64,000 bases of DNA. Source: Thermophilibacter gallinarum. GTDB lineage: Bacteria > Actinomycetota > Coriobacteriia > Coriobacteriales > Atopobiaceae. Shown here in pieces: positions 56,657 to 64,000 of this stretch. The position numbers and the translations under genes were made by a program. The notes below the pieces were generated by a model that saw only the letters and a program-made list of their open reading frames with translations, was not told the origin of the DNA and did no database searches. Location of the stretch: contig NZ_JADCJZ010000001.1 in assembly GCF_014982725.1 (NCBI RefSeq), positions 62,001 to 126,000 on the forward strand, in the 5' to 3' direction. Each line of letters starts with the position of its first letter. Position 1 is the stretch's first letter.

Positions 56657-57514
56657 CTACAGGAGCCAGTTCAGCGCCTTGGGCAGCGCGGCGTTCCAGA
56701 AGTCCCAGTCGTGCCCGCCATGCATCTCATCATAGGTGACGTCAAGGCCGGTGTCGCGCATGCGGCCCGCAAGCATCCGGTTGGCCTCGGCGAGCGGGTC
56801 CTGGTCGCCGCAGGTCATGAAGATGCGCGGGCGCGGGCGGTCGCAGTAGACGAGATCGGCGGCCAGGCGCGCGGGGTCCTTGTCGGAGTCGCGCACGTGG
56901 GAGAGGTCGCCGAAGGTGTGTTCGAGGAAGTCGCGCGAGAGGAAGAACAGGCCGTCGGAGGAGATGACCTGGTCGAAGTTGTTGATGATCATCGCCGAGG
57001 ACAGCGACACGATCGCGCCGAACGTCTCGCAGTACTTGAGGCCGTTGCGCAGCGCGCCGTAGGCGCCCATCGAGATGCCGCCGATGAAGGTGTCCTCGCG
57101 GCGCGTGGAGAGCGGGAACATCCGGCGCGCCACCTCCACGAGCTCCTGGCCCACGAAGCGCCCGTAGTAGTTGTGGACCTCGGGCTGGTCCAGGTAGAAC
57201 GCGTTGTAGCCGGAGGGCATGACCACGGCGATCCCGTGGCTCTCGGCCCAGCTGCGGATGCGGGTCTCGCTGATCCAGTCCGCGTGGTTGCCCGAGATGC
57301 CGTGCAGCAGGAAGAGCGTCTTGAACGGTGCCTTCCTGGGCGGGTAGGGGGCCTGCTCCCAGGCGCGCATCTCCGCCTCGAGGGTGCCGCCGGCGTGGCG
57401 CATCGCGGAGTCCGCGGCGTAGGCCGCACCCTGGTCGTCGACGGGCAGGATGACCTCGAGCGTGGTGGTGCGCATGAGGGAGGAGGAGAAGTAGTCAACG
57501 CTGATGAGGGCCAT
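56657..57514 (-). CDS. Alpha/beta-hydrolase esterase, paralogue 2
   Basis: The 285-residue protein shares the layout of its downstream neighbour: FLLHGISGNHADW, nucleophile in GGISMGAY and His in GGHDWDFW. Relative to paralogue 1 it has an insertion of about 20 residues near the N-terminus (residues 27-50). ATG 57514 follows AAAGGAG. A minus-strand TATACT at 57551-57556 is a likely -10. Natural substrates of both are unknown. Confidence 0.88.
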   Translation of the reverse strand: MALISVDYFSSSLMRTTTLEVILPVDDQGAAYAADSAMRHAGGTLEAEMRAWEQAPYPPRKAPFKTLFLLHGISGNHADWISETRIRSWAESHGIAVVMPSGYNAFYLDQPEVHNYYGRFVGQELVEVARRMFPLSTRREDTFIGGISMGAYGALRNGLKYCETFGAIVSLSSAMIINNFDQVISSDGLFFLSRDFLEHTFGDLSHVRDSDKDPARLAADLVYCDRPRPRIFMTCGDQDPLAEANRMLAGRMRDTGLDVTYDEMHGGHDWDFWNAALPKALNWLL

Positions 57515-57556
57515 GGGGGCTCCTTTGGTCCGGCGAGAGGAACGCGGACCAGTATA

Positions 57557-57903
57557 GCGCGCCACCGACGCCCGCTCTGCCGCGCGCTCGGGCTCAGTCG
57601 GGTCCGCATCCGGAGGGTTTGGGTTCGCGGGGCACGTCCGGATCGGAATCTGCCCCGTGCCGCCCAAATGGACGGAGGCCCACGGGATCGCTCCCTGCGG
57701 GCCTCCACTTCGGCAGCTGCCAAGCTATGCGCTTTACAGTGCGTGCGCACGCGATTGTCTCGTCGGGCGCTCGCTCCCTGCACGGTGAGTATCATTTCCC
57801 ATGGGCGGCGTCGCCGCCACGACGCGCCGGCGAACGGTCTGTTTCACCGGCCGAGCACAACTCGCCAACACGCCCTCCACAAGCCTTGCGCCCTTCACAT
57901 GCG
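57557..57903. other. Divergent spacer with a lone GGGTTTGGGTTC copy
   Basis: The spacer holds one GGAGGGTTTGGGTTCG copy (57612-57627) without its inverse partner, and a hairpin GGAGGCCC/GGGCCTCC (about 57675-57706). No gene is convincing. TACGAT (57904-57909) is a possible -10 for the gene at 57941. Confidence 0.5.
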
Positions 57904-57940
57904 CTACGATTTGTCGGGTGAGCGCGAGAGAGGAGATCTC

Positions 57941-58528
57941 ATGGCAAAGAAGAGCGCGAAGTCCGCGGCCCGGCGCCGCGACGGCGAGAAGGGCGTCGAG
58001 CCGTTCCGCTTTGACGACTCCAAGTACGGGTACACGCTCTTCTCGGCGTCCTTCGACTACGGCGAGCTCAACTTCGCCCGAGCCGCCGAGATGCTCGCCC
58101 CCCGCGCGCCGCTGGCGCTCAAGCTCGTCTCGGCCGTGCCGCTCCTGGGCATCGTGCTCTGTGCGGTCTTTGCCCGGGGCAACAGCGTGCCCCTGTACGT
58201 CTGCTTCGCGCTCGCCATGGGATGCATCGTCCTCACGGGCAACTGGGACCGGTGCCTGCGCGGCTACGCGCGGCAGTCCACGCTCGCGCCCGCCGCGGGC
58301 GGCGAGCGCCGCCACGTCGCCGTCACCGAGGACGCCGTCCACCTGGAGAACGAGCAGGGCCCCATCGGCAGCTACGACCTCTCCGAGCTGCGGACGGTTT
58401 ACCGCAACAGCGACTGCATCCTGGCCGGTTTCGGCGACAAGCGCTACGTCTACGTCCCCCGCGTCGCGCTGAGCGAGGGCCGCTTCCGCGAGCTCGGCCG
58501 CTTCCTCGAGGAGCGCCGCGGGACCTAG
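57941..58528 (+). CDS. Membrane protein with YcxB-like C-terminal domain
   Basis: The 195-residue protein has a basic N-terminus, two transmembrane helices (about 68-86 and 90-108) and a C-terminal PH-like domain resembling the YcxB family (HVAVTEDAVHLENEQG ... YVPRVALSEGRFRELGRFLEER). The role is unknown. Start 57941 follows AGGAG. It converges on the adenine deaminase gene. Confidence 0.7.
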   Translation: MAKKSAKSAARRRDGEKGVEPFRFDDSKYGYTLFSASFDYGELNFARAAEMLAPRAPLALKLVSAVPLLGIVLCAVFARGNSVPLYVCFALAMGCIVLTGNWDRCLRGYARQSTLAPAAGGERRHVAVTEDAVHLENEQGPIGSYDLSELRTVYRNSDCILAGFGDKRYVYVPRVALSEGRFRELGRFLEERRGT

Positions 58529-58540
58529 CGCCCCGGCGCG

Positions 58541-60352
58541 CTACTCCGCCAGCAGCGGCTCCATCTCGAAGGTGAGGCAGTTCACGTAACCGCGGTTGGT
58601 GAGGCGCAGCTCCGGAACGCACGCGAGCGACATCACGCCCATCGTCATGAACGGCGAGGGCATCGTGCAGCCCATCTGCTCCCAGGCCCTTCTCGCCGCC
58701 GCGACCTTCTCGGCCACGACCTCGACGCGCTCGGTGCTCATGAGGCCGCAGACCGGCAGCTCCACGAGCGCGAGCACCTTGCCGTCCGCGACCGCGACCT
58801 CGCCGCCGCCGCACTCCGCGAGCGTGCGCGCCGCGAGCGCCATGTCCTCGTCGTTGTCGCCCATGACGAGCAGGTTGTGCGCGTCGTGGCTCACGGTCTG
58901 CGCGAGCGCGCCGTGGATCCCGAAGCCGGTCACGAAGCCGAAGGCGTGCGTGCCCGCCGCGCCGTGGTGACGGTCGAAGACGGCAACCTTGAGGACGTCG
59001 TGCGCGGGGTCGGCCTGGAGCGCGCCGCCCGCCACCGGCACCTCCACGACCGCGTTGCGCGTGATCGTGTCGCCGGGCTCGATGGCCATCGAGCGCACGC
59101 GGGCCGTGCCGTCGGGCAGGTCGACGGGGATGCGGAAGGTCTCGGGCGTGGGCGTGAGGCCCAGGTTCATCGTGTGGGTCATGAAGTCGGGCCAGGCGTA
59201 GGGCTCCACCTCGAAGCACGCGCGGCCGTCCTCGGCCACCAGCTCGCCGTCGATGAAGACCTTGCGCGCGAAGAAGCCCTCCAGGTCGTCGAGAAGCACG
59301 ATGTCGGCGCACTTGCCCGGCGTGACGGAGCCCATGTCGTTCCCGAGCCCGAAGTACTCCGCGCAGTTGATCGTCGCCATCTGCAGGGCGGTGACCGGGT
59401 CCAGGCCCAGGTGCACGCACTCGCGCAGGATGCGGTCCATGTGGCCCTCGTCCACGAGCGTGTGCGGGTGGTTGTCGTCGGAGCACAGCAGGCAGTGGCG
59501 CGTGTCAACGCCGCTCGCCACGAGCTGCGGCAGGTAGCCGGGGAGGTTGAGCCACGCCGAGCCCTGGCGCAGCTGCACCCACATGCCCATGCGCAGCTTG
59601 GCGAGCACCTCGTCGAAGCTGCCGGACTCGTGGCAGGAGGAGATGCCTGAGGCCACGTAGGCGCTGAGGCCGCGGTCGCGGTCCGGCGAGGGGAAGTGCC
59701 CGGTGATCACGCGGTCGGCGCGCAGCGTCTCGCGCACCTCGTCGAGGGTGTTCTGCTCGCCCGCCAGGATGCCGGGGAAGTTCATCATCTCGCCGAGCGC
59801 GACCACGTTGTCCCAGGTCATGCTGTCCGCGATGTCCGCGGCCGTGACCTCGGCGCCCGTGTCCTCCACGCCTGTCACCGCCGGCACGCACGACGGCGGC
59901 GTCATCATGGCCTTGAGCGGCACGCGCCGCGCGTCCTCGAACATCGCGCGCACGCCGGGCATGCCGGCGACGTTGCCCACCTCGTGCGGGTCGCAGAAGA
60001 TGCCGGTCGTGCCGTGCGGGACCACGGCGCGGGCGTACTCGGCCACGCCGATCATCGCGCTCTCCACGTGGATGTGGCTGTCCATGAGGCCCGGCGCGGC
60101 GTAGAGCCCGGAGGCGTCGACGACCAGCGTGTCCGGACCGATGCAGTGCTCCGCCGTGTGCTCGCCCAGGCCGAGGTAGGCCACGCGCCCGCAGGCCACG
60201 GCGATGTCGGTGTCCGGCAGGATCTCGTGGGTGGTCACGCTCACGAGGTTGGCGTGGCGGATTACGAGGTCGGCGGGCTTCTCGCCCTGCGCCACGCGCA
60301 CGAGGTCCTCGTTGCACTCCCAGAGCGGCATCCTGCAGAAGCGGTTGATCAT
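58541..60352 (-). CDS. ade: Adenine deaminase
   Basis: The 603-residue metal-dependent amidohydrolase converts adenine to hypoxanthine. Metal-binding and family blocks are GLMDSHIHVESAM, VPHGTTGIFCDPHEVGNV, GHFPSPDRDRGL, SSCHESGSF and LCSDDNHPHTLVDEGHMDRI. Length fits the Ade family (about 580-600). The start is ATG 60352 behind AAGGAGG; an upstream in-frame extension to 60466 would overlap the SRP RNA and is unlikely. It complements the nucleoside hydrolase and ribokinase in purine salvage. Confidence 0.95.
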   Translation of the reverse strand: MINRFCRMPLWECNEDLVRVAQGEKPADLVIRHANLVSVTTHEILPDTDIAVACGRVAYLGLGEHTAEHCIGPDTLVVDASGLYAAPGLMDSHIHVESAMIGVAEYARAVVPHGTTGIFCDPHEVGNVAGMPGVRAMFEDARRVPLKAMMTPPSCVPAVTGVEDTGAEVTAADIADSMTWDNVVALGEMMNFPGILAGEQNTLDEVRETLRADRVITGHFPSPDRDRGLSAYVASGISSCHESGSFDEVLAKLRMGMWVQLRQGSAWLNLPGYLPQLVASGVDTRHCLLCSDDNHPHTLVDEGHMDRILRECVHLGLDPVTALQMATINCAEYFGLGNDMGSVTPGKCADIVLLDDLEGFFARKVFIDGELVAEDGRACFEVEPYAWPDFMTHTMNLGLTPTPETFRIPVDLPDGTARVRSMAIEPGDTITRNAVVEVPVAGGALQADPAHDVLKVAVFDRHHGAAGTHAFGFVTGFGIHGALAQTVSHDAHNLLVMGDNDEDMALAARTLAECGGGEVAVADGKVLALVELPVCGLMSTERVEVVAEKVAAARRAWEQMGCTMPSPFMTMGVMSLACVPELRLTNRGYVNCLTFEMEPLLAE

Positions 60353-60435
60353 GGCGACCTCCTTGTGGGCGACGTTTGGACAAGGGTAGCGCGAGCGCGA
60401 CGCACGGGCGCCGACTTTGCTAAAGTGTTCCGCGA

Positions 60436-60546
60436 GCGCGTTCGGTGGGTTCGGGTGACGCAACACCTCGAACCTGGTCAGGGCCGGGAGGCAGCAGCCA
60501 TAAGGGGCCTCTGGCGGGCACCCGTTCCCACCGAGCGCGCTTTTTT
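60436..60546 (+). ncRNA. ffs: Small signal recognition particle RNA (4.5S type) with terminator
   Basis: The apical domain is recognisable by GGTCAGGGCCGGGAGGCAGC, the conserved SRP-RNA hairpin that binds Ffh. The 5' strand GCGCGTTCGGTGGG (60436 on) pairs with CCCACCGAGCGCGC near the 3' end, and TTTTTT (60541-60546) follows as terminator. Ends are approximate. ffs lies close to dnaX in many bacteria, as here; the two bPH2 genes lie between. Confidence 0.92.
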
Positions 60547-60562
60547 GCTGCCGCGAGGTCCC

Positions 60563-60714
60563 GGGTTAAAACGACCGCATCGTCCCCGCCCTTCTCGGCG
60601 CCTGGGTTAAAACGACCTCATCGTCCTCATCGAAACGCCTCCGGAAAGGGGGACGATGAGGTGGTTTTAACCCGCCCGGCCGCTCGGACGGGGACGACGC
60701 GGTATTTCTAACCC
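60563..60714. repeat. Composite nested palindrome, copy D
   Basis: GGGTTAAAACGACCGCATCG and GGGTTAAAACGACCTCATCG at the left are inverted as GGACGATGAGGTGGTTTTAA and GGACGACGCGGTATTTCTAA at the right. GCCCTTCTCGGC (60588-60599) lies inside and an exact reverse motif copy (60724-60735) follows. From about 60581 on it is almost identical to copy E; the two bracket the bPH2 operon. Confidence 0.9.
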
Positions 60715-60749
60715 CGATGGCTCGGCGAGAAGGACCGCGTCGTACGTGC

Positions 60750-60755
60750 GATAAT
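60750..60755 (+). promoter_or_regulatory. -10 box of the bPH2 operon
   Basis: GATAAT lies 31 bases ahead of the GTG start and just after copy D; no clear -35 is visible. Confidence 0.4.
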
Positions 60756-60785
60756 GGCGCAGTCCCCCGGACCGAAGGAGCCATC

Positions 60786-61265
60786 GTGAGCGACCTGCCC
60801 TCGCACCGTCTTGACTCGCGCATGCTGCGCGTTTGGTACGTCTCCGACGTGATCGGCATTGCGGTGGTGGCCGTGCTGGCCGTGGTGGCCTGGGCGATCG
60901 TGCGCCACCTGGGCGGCGACGTCTTCTGGGTCTATCTGGTGGCCGGCGCAATCGAGCTCGTCTGCGTGGGCGACCTGCTGATCTCCCCGCGCGTTGAGAT
61001 GGCCACCTGGCGCTACGACGTCACGCCCACCGACGTGGACCTCTACCACGGCGTCTTTGTGAAGAAGCGCGTGATCGTGCCGCTCGTGCGCGTCCAGCAT
61101 GTGCAGACCAAGCAGGGCCCCATCCTGCGTGCGAACGGCCTGGCCACGGTGACCATCTCCACCGCGGGCGAGAGCTTCGAGATCCCCGGCCTCGCGGAGG
61201 CCGACGCCGCCGCGCTGCGCGACCGCGTGGCCGAGCTCGCGCGCCTCGCGAAGGAGGACGTGTGA
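60786..61265 (+). CDS. bPH2-domain (DUF304) membrane protein, YdbS-like
   Basis: The 159-residue protein has two N-terminal transmembrane helices (about 20-40 and 47-67) and one bacterial PH-like domain (VDLYHGVFVKKRVIVPLVRVQHVQ, TISTAGESFEIPGL). The GTG at 60786 behind AAGGAG is chosen. It overlaps the next gene by four bases (GTGTGA), a pair equivalent to ydbS-ydbT of firmicutes. The function is not established; the pair in Bacillus has been linked to resistance to bacteriocins. Confidence 0.85.
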   Translation: MSDLPSHRLDSRMLRVWYVSDVIGIAVVAVLAVVAWAIVRHLGGDVFWVYLVAGAIELVCVGDLLISPRVEMATWRYDVTPTDVDLYHGVFVKKRVIVPLVRVQHVQTKQGPILRANGLATVTISTAGESFEIPGLAEADAAALRDRVAELARLAKEDV

Positions 61266-62962
61266 CCCCGGGCGAGAAGGACGGTCGGCCCCCGGCGCCG
61301 GGTGCGCCGTCCGGCGGAAAGGACCTCGAACGCGAGGTCGAGCGCCTTGCCGTCCCGGAGCGCTCGCTCCTCGAGCGCGATGGCGGAGTGGCGGCGGTGT
61401 CGCCGGGCGAGCACCGCGCCAACCCGCTCTCCGTGGTGGTCGAGGCGCTCAAGATGGCCTCCGGCCTGGTCGTGCTCATGGCGTTTGGCCTCGCGGGTGA
61501 CTTCTTCGCGGGCGATCTCCCCACGCTCGCCACCCTCGTGCTCGCCGCGGCGGGGATCTTCGCGGCGTGTCTGGCGCTGAGCCTCGTCGTCTGGCGCGTC
61601 CGCACCTGGGAGCTCACGGACGAGGGCGTCGTCATGCGCTGGGGCCTTCTGAACAAACGCCAGCTCACGATACCCTACGAGCACATTCACACGGCAGACA
61701 TGAGTTCCGAGCTGCTCGACCGGCTCTTTGGTCTCATGACGCTCGACCTCGACACGGGCGCCGCCGCGGCCGAGGGCGACGCCGCCCGGATGCGGGGCCT
61801 GCGCGCCGGCGAGGCGGAGGCGCTCCGTGCGGAGCTCTTCCGCCGCAAGCGGGCGGCCGGCTCGCCAGCGGGCGAGAAGGACGGCGCGCCCGCCGCGTCT
61901 GACGACGGCGTGCCCGACGAGCGACCGCTCGCCACCTTCGAGCTCGCGGGACGCCAGCTCCTGCTCGCCGCGGCGTCCCAGACGAGCGCCGCGAGCCAGG
62001 CGGTGGCGCTCGTCGTCCTTCTGGTCAACGGTCTGAACCAGCTCATCGAGTGGGGCGTCCTCGACCTGGCGGGCACCGGCGACGAGCTGGTGGCGACCGC
62101 GCTGCCAGTGCTCGTGCCGGCGGTGGCCGCCTTCGTGCTGGCCGCCATCGTGCTGGGCGCCGCCGTCTCGTTTGTGCTCGGCCTCGTGCGCTATGCAGGG
62201 TATCGGGTGGAGCGCTACGCGGACCGCGTCGTCGTGGAGCACGGCCTGCTCTCGCGCTCGTCCCGAACGGTGGCCGTGGATCGCGTCCAGCACGTGGTCG
62301 TGCGGCAGGGGATCATCCGCCAGCTCGTCGGCTACGCGGAGGTGTACGTGCAGGTGGTCTCGGCCCCGGGCGAGGCGGACGGCGAGCCCTCGGGCAGCGT
62401 GCTGCTCCACCCCTTTGTGCGCATGGGCGAGCTCGACGCCCTTCTCGCCGAGGTCCTGCCGGCCTACGCCGGCGTGGTCGGCCAGGTGGAGCTGCGGCGC
62501 CTTGGCCCGGTTGCGTGCCGGCGCGCCGTGGTGCGCGCCGCGATCTGGTGGCCTTTCGCGACGGCGATCTTCTTCGGCGTGCACTGGCTGTTCGGCCTCT
62601 CCGGCCTGCTCGCGAGCGCAGGATGGCTGCTGGGCCCCCTGCTCGTGGCAGCGGTGCTGCTGAGCGTGGTGCTACTGGCGGGCCTCGTCGTCGACGCCCT
62701 TCTCGCCTGGCGGGGCGCCCGCTACGGGCATACGGCTCGTGAGCTGGTGCTGGTTTCCGGAGGCTTCACGCGCCGGACTACGATCGCGCCGCGCTCACAC
62801 CTGCAGCGGATGCAGGTCTCGGCGAGCCCGTTCCAGCGTCGTGCCGGCGTGGCCACGCTCTCCGCGCGGACCGCGGCGAGCGACGCGGAGGGCCTGGAGC
62901 TGCGTGACGTTCCCGCGGACGACGCCGACGCCCTTCTCGCCTGGTTCCGCCCGCGCGGGTGA
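61262..62962 (+). CDS. Multi-bPH2-domain (DUF304) membrane protein, YdbT-like
   Basis: The 566-residue protein has about six transmembrane helices in pairs, each followed by a bPH2 domain: VVMRWGLLNKRQLTIPYEHIHTAD, VVVEHGLLSRSSRTVAVDRVQHV and LVSGGFTRRTTIAPRSHLQRMQV. It starts with GTG overlapping the previous stop. Exact motif copies lie at 61271-61282 and 61871-61882, both encoding G-E-K-D-G, and three near-copies encode A-L-L-A. Composite repeat E begins six bases after the stop. Confidence 0.87.
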   Translation: MTPGEKDGRPPAPGAPSGGKDLEREVERLAVPERSLLERDGGVAAVSPGEHRANPLSVVVEALKMASGLVVLMAFGLAGDFFAGDLPTLATLVLAAAGIFAACLALSLVVWRVRTWELTDEGVVMRWGLLNKRQLTIPYEHIHTADMSSELLDRLFGLMTLDLDTGAAAAEGDAARMRGLRAGEAEALRAELFRRKRAAGSPAGEKDGAPAASDDGVPDERPLATFELAGRQLLLAAASQTSAASQAVALVVLLVNGLNQLIEWGVLDLAGTGDELVATALPVLVPAVAAFVLAAIVLGAAVSFVLGLVRYAGYRVERYADRVVVEHGLLSRSSRTVAVDRVQHVVVRQGIIRQLVGYAEVYVQVVSAPGEADGEPSGSVLLHPFVRMGELDALLAEVLPAYAGVVGQVELRRLGPVACRRAVVRAAIWWPFATAIFFGVHWLFGLSGLLASAGWLLGPLLVAAVLLSVVLLAGLVVDALLAWRGARYGHTARELVLVSGGFTRRTTIAPRSHLQRMQVSASPFQRRAGVATLSARTAASDAEGLELRDVPADDADALLAWFRPRG

Positions 62963-62967
62963 GGCCT

Positions 62968-63119
62968 GGGTTAGAAACAACGCATCGTCCCCGCCCTTCT
63001 CGGCGTTTGGGTTAAAACGACCTCATCGTCCTCATCGAAACGCCTCCGGAAAGGGGGACGATGAGGTGGTTTTAACCCGCCCGGCCGCTCGGACGGGGAC
63101 GACGCGGTATTTCTAACCC
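62968..63119. repeat. Composite nested palindrome, copy E
   Basis: The left end reads GGGTTAGAAACAACGCATCG, like copy B, while the rest is nearly identical to copy D over about 118 bases. GCCCTTCTCGGC lies at 62993-63004 and an exact reverse motif copy follows at 63130-63141. It separates the bPH2 operon from dnaX. Confidence 0.9.
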
Positions 63120-63173
63120 TTGCGCGCCGGGCGAGAAGAACCTGTGGCCGTCGCGTGCTCCGGCCTCCCCGCG

Positions 63174-63180
63174 GGTATAC
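63174..63180 (+). promoter_or_regulatory. -10 region of dnaX
   Basis: GTATACT lies 34 bases ahead of the dnaX start. A good -35 is not evident. Confidence 0.4.
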
Positions 63181-63214
63181 TGGAACCTCGGAAGCCGACG
63201 TGCCCGGAGGCCGC

Positions 63215-64000
63215 ATGGAATCGCTCTACACCAAATACCGCCCGCAGACGTTCGAGCAGGTCGTGGGCCAGTCGCACGTGGTCGAGACCCTCAAGCGCGC
63301 CGTGCTCGAGGGGCGCACCAGCCACGCCTACCTCTTCTGCGGGCCGCGCGGCACCGGCAAGACCACCATGGCCCGCATCCTGGCCAAGGCGCTCATGTGC
63401 GAGAAGGGCCCGGCCGCGTTGCCCGACGGCAGCTGCGAGCAGTGCCGCCTCATCGCGTCCGGCGAGCACCCGGACGTCATCGAGCTGGACGCCGCCTCGC
63501 GCACCGGCGTCGATAACGTCCGCGAGGAGATCATCGGCCGCGTGAGCTACGCGCCGGTCATGGGCCGCGCGAAGGTCTACATCATCGACGAGGTCCACAT
63601 GCTCACCCCGGCGGCGTTCAACGCGCTGCTCAAGACGCTCGAGGAACCCCCCGAGCACGTGGTCTTCGTCATGTGCACCACCGACCCGCAGAAGATTCTC
63701 CCCACGATCCTCTCGCGCGTGCAGCGCTTCGACTTCCATGCCATCGGCAACGACGAGATGCAGGCGCACCTGGCCTACGTCTGCGGCCAGGAGGGCTTCA
63801 CCTATGACGCGGCCGCGCTCGAGCTGATCGTGCGCCACGCGCGCGGCGGCATGCGCGACGCGCTGACCTCGCTGGAGCAGCTCTCCGTCTTCGGCGCGGG
63901 CGACATCGGGCTGGAGGCGACCCAGGACCTGCTCGGCGAGGTGTCCGGCTCCGTGCTGGGCAAGGTCGCCGAGGCGATGGCCCGCCGCGATGCCGCCGCG
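63215..64000 (+). CDS. dnaX: DNA polymerase III subunits gamma/tau (3' end outside window)
   Basis: The first 262 codons of the clamp-loader ATPase are present and the frame is open at the window end. Signatures are YTKYRPQTFEQVVGQ, Walker A GPRGTGKTTMARILAKAL, Walker B IIDEVHM, sensor 1 CTTDPQKI and SRVQRFDF. The zinc module normally has four Cys; here it reads C-E-K-G-P-A-A-L-P-D-G-S-C-E-Q-C, with Asp at the second ligand position. Start 63215 follows CCCGGAGG. Its nearness to ffs fits a common bacterial order. Confidence 0.96.
   Translation, partial: MESLYTKYRPQTFEQVVGQSHVVETLKRAVLEGRTSHAYLFCGPRGTGKTTMARILAKALMCEKGPAALPDGSCEQCRLIASGEHPDVIELDAASRTGVDNVREEIIGRVSYAPVMGRAKVYIIDEVHMLTPAAFNALLKTLEEPPEHVVFVMCTTDPQKILPTILSRVQRFDFHAIGNDEMQAHLAYVCGQEGFTYDAAALELIVRHARGGMRDALTSLEQLSVFGAGDIGLEATQDLLGEVSGSVLGKVAEAMARRDAAA

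Noticed and set aside
60436-60466. Longer adenine deaminase with start at 60466
   Set aside because: The extension would be read through the SRP RNA on the opposite strand, and the ATG at 60352 has a strong AAGGAGG site.

Overview
The window is about 68 percent G+C and densely packed on both strands. It holds chromosomal housekeeping and metabolic genes, with no prophage, insertion sequence or CRISPR array that I can see. The gene content suggests an anaerobic, fermentative, high-G+C actinobacterium of the class Coriobacteriia (Olsenella/Atopobium/Collinsella type). The pointers are an actinobacterial Ser/Thr-kinase/FHA/PP2C/cell-wall cluster, a one-piece pyruvate:ferredoxin oxidoreductase, a DUF362 ferredoxin, a beta-glucoside PTS, and DUF304 membrane-protein genes next to ffs and dnaX. 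The genus is my inference.

Layout. 1-3.5 kb: end of a peptidase-like gene, tRNA-Gly, an M29 aminopeptidase, tRNA-Lys and a repeat-rich spacer. 3.3-13.2 kb (+): argG behind an apparent arginine leader-peptide attenuator, argH, purB, a TSCPD-type small protein, a Tat lipoprotein, a PhoB-type two-component pair, purC, a membrane protein and tRNA-Arg. 13.4-22.9 kb (-): one overlapping operon of kinase, fhaA, fhaB, PP2C phosphatase, a fused SEDS-transpeptidase gene and a PASTA kinase. 23-27 kb: tRNA-Leu, a DUF559/AbiEi-like gene between two copies of an AT-rich palindrome, serS, tRNA-Arg and tRNA-Ser. 27-32 kb: gluQ, an acetyltransferase, purH and two unknown genes. 32-41.6 kb: nifJ, then a PRD activator with a cellobiose-type PTS and a GH1 enzyme. 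42-52 kb: a fused murT-gatD, queT, a glycosyltransferase, a LytS/LytTR pair, a phosphodiesterase, PAP2, trxA and pgi. 52-64 kb: a DUF362 ferredoxin, ribokinase, nucleoside hydrolase, two esterases, adenine deaminase, the SRP RNA, two bPH2 genes and the start of dnaX.

How the genes work together. ArgG and ArgH make arginine from citrulline. PurB, PurC, PurH, adenine deaminase, nucleoside hydrolase and ribokinase cover purine synthesis and salvage. The PTS, GH1, Pgi and NifJ outline a route from beta-glucoside to acetyl-CoA. The kinase cluster and MurT-GatD serve peptidoglycan synthesis.

The most unusual content is non-coding. A 12-base motif, GTYCTTCTCGCC, occurs at least 17 times exactly, in both orientations and mostly between genes, and behaves like a DNA-uptake or other genome-scale signal. 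At least five families of palindromic intergenic repeats occur, nearly all just downstream of genes. Two gene fusions (SEDS-PBP and MurT-GatD) and the argG attenuator also deserve checking.
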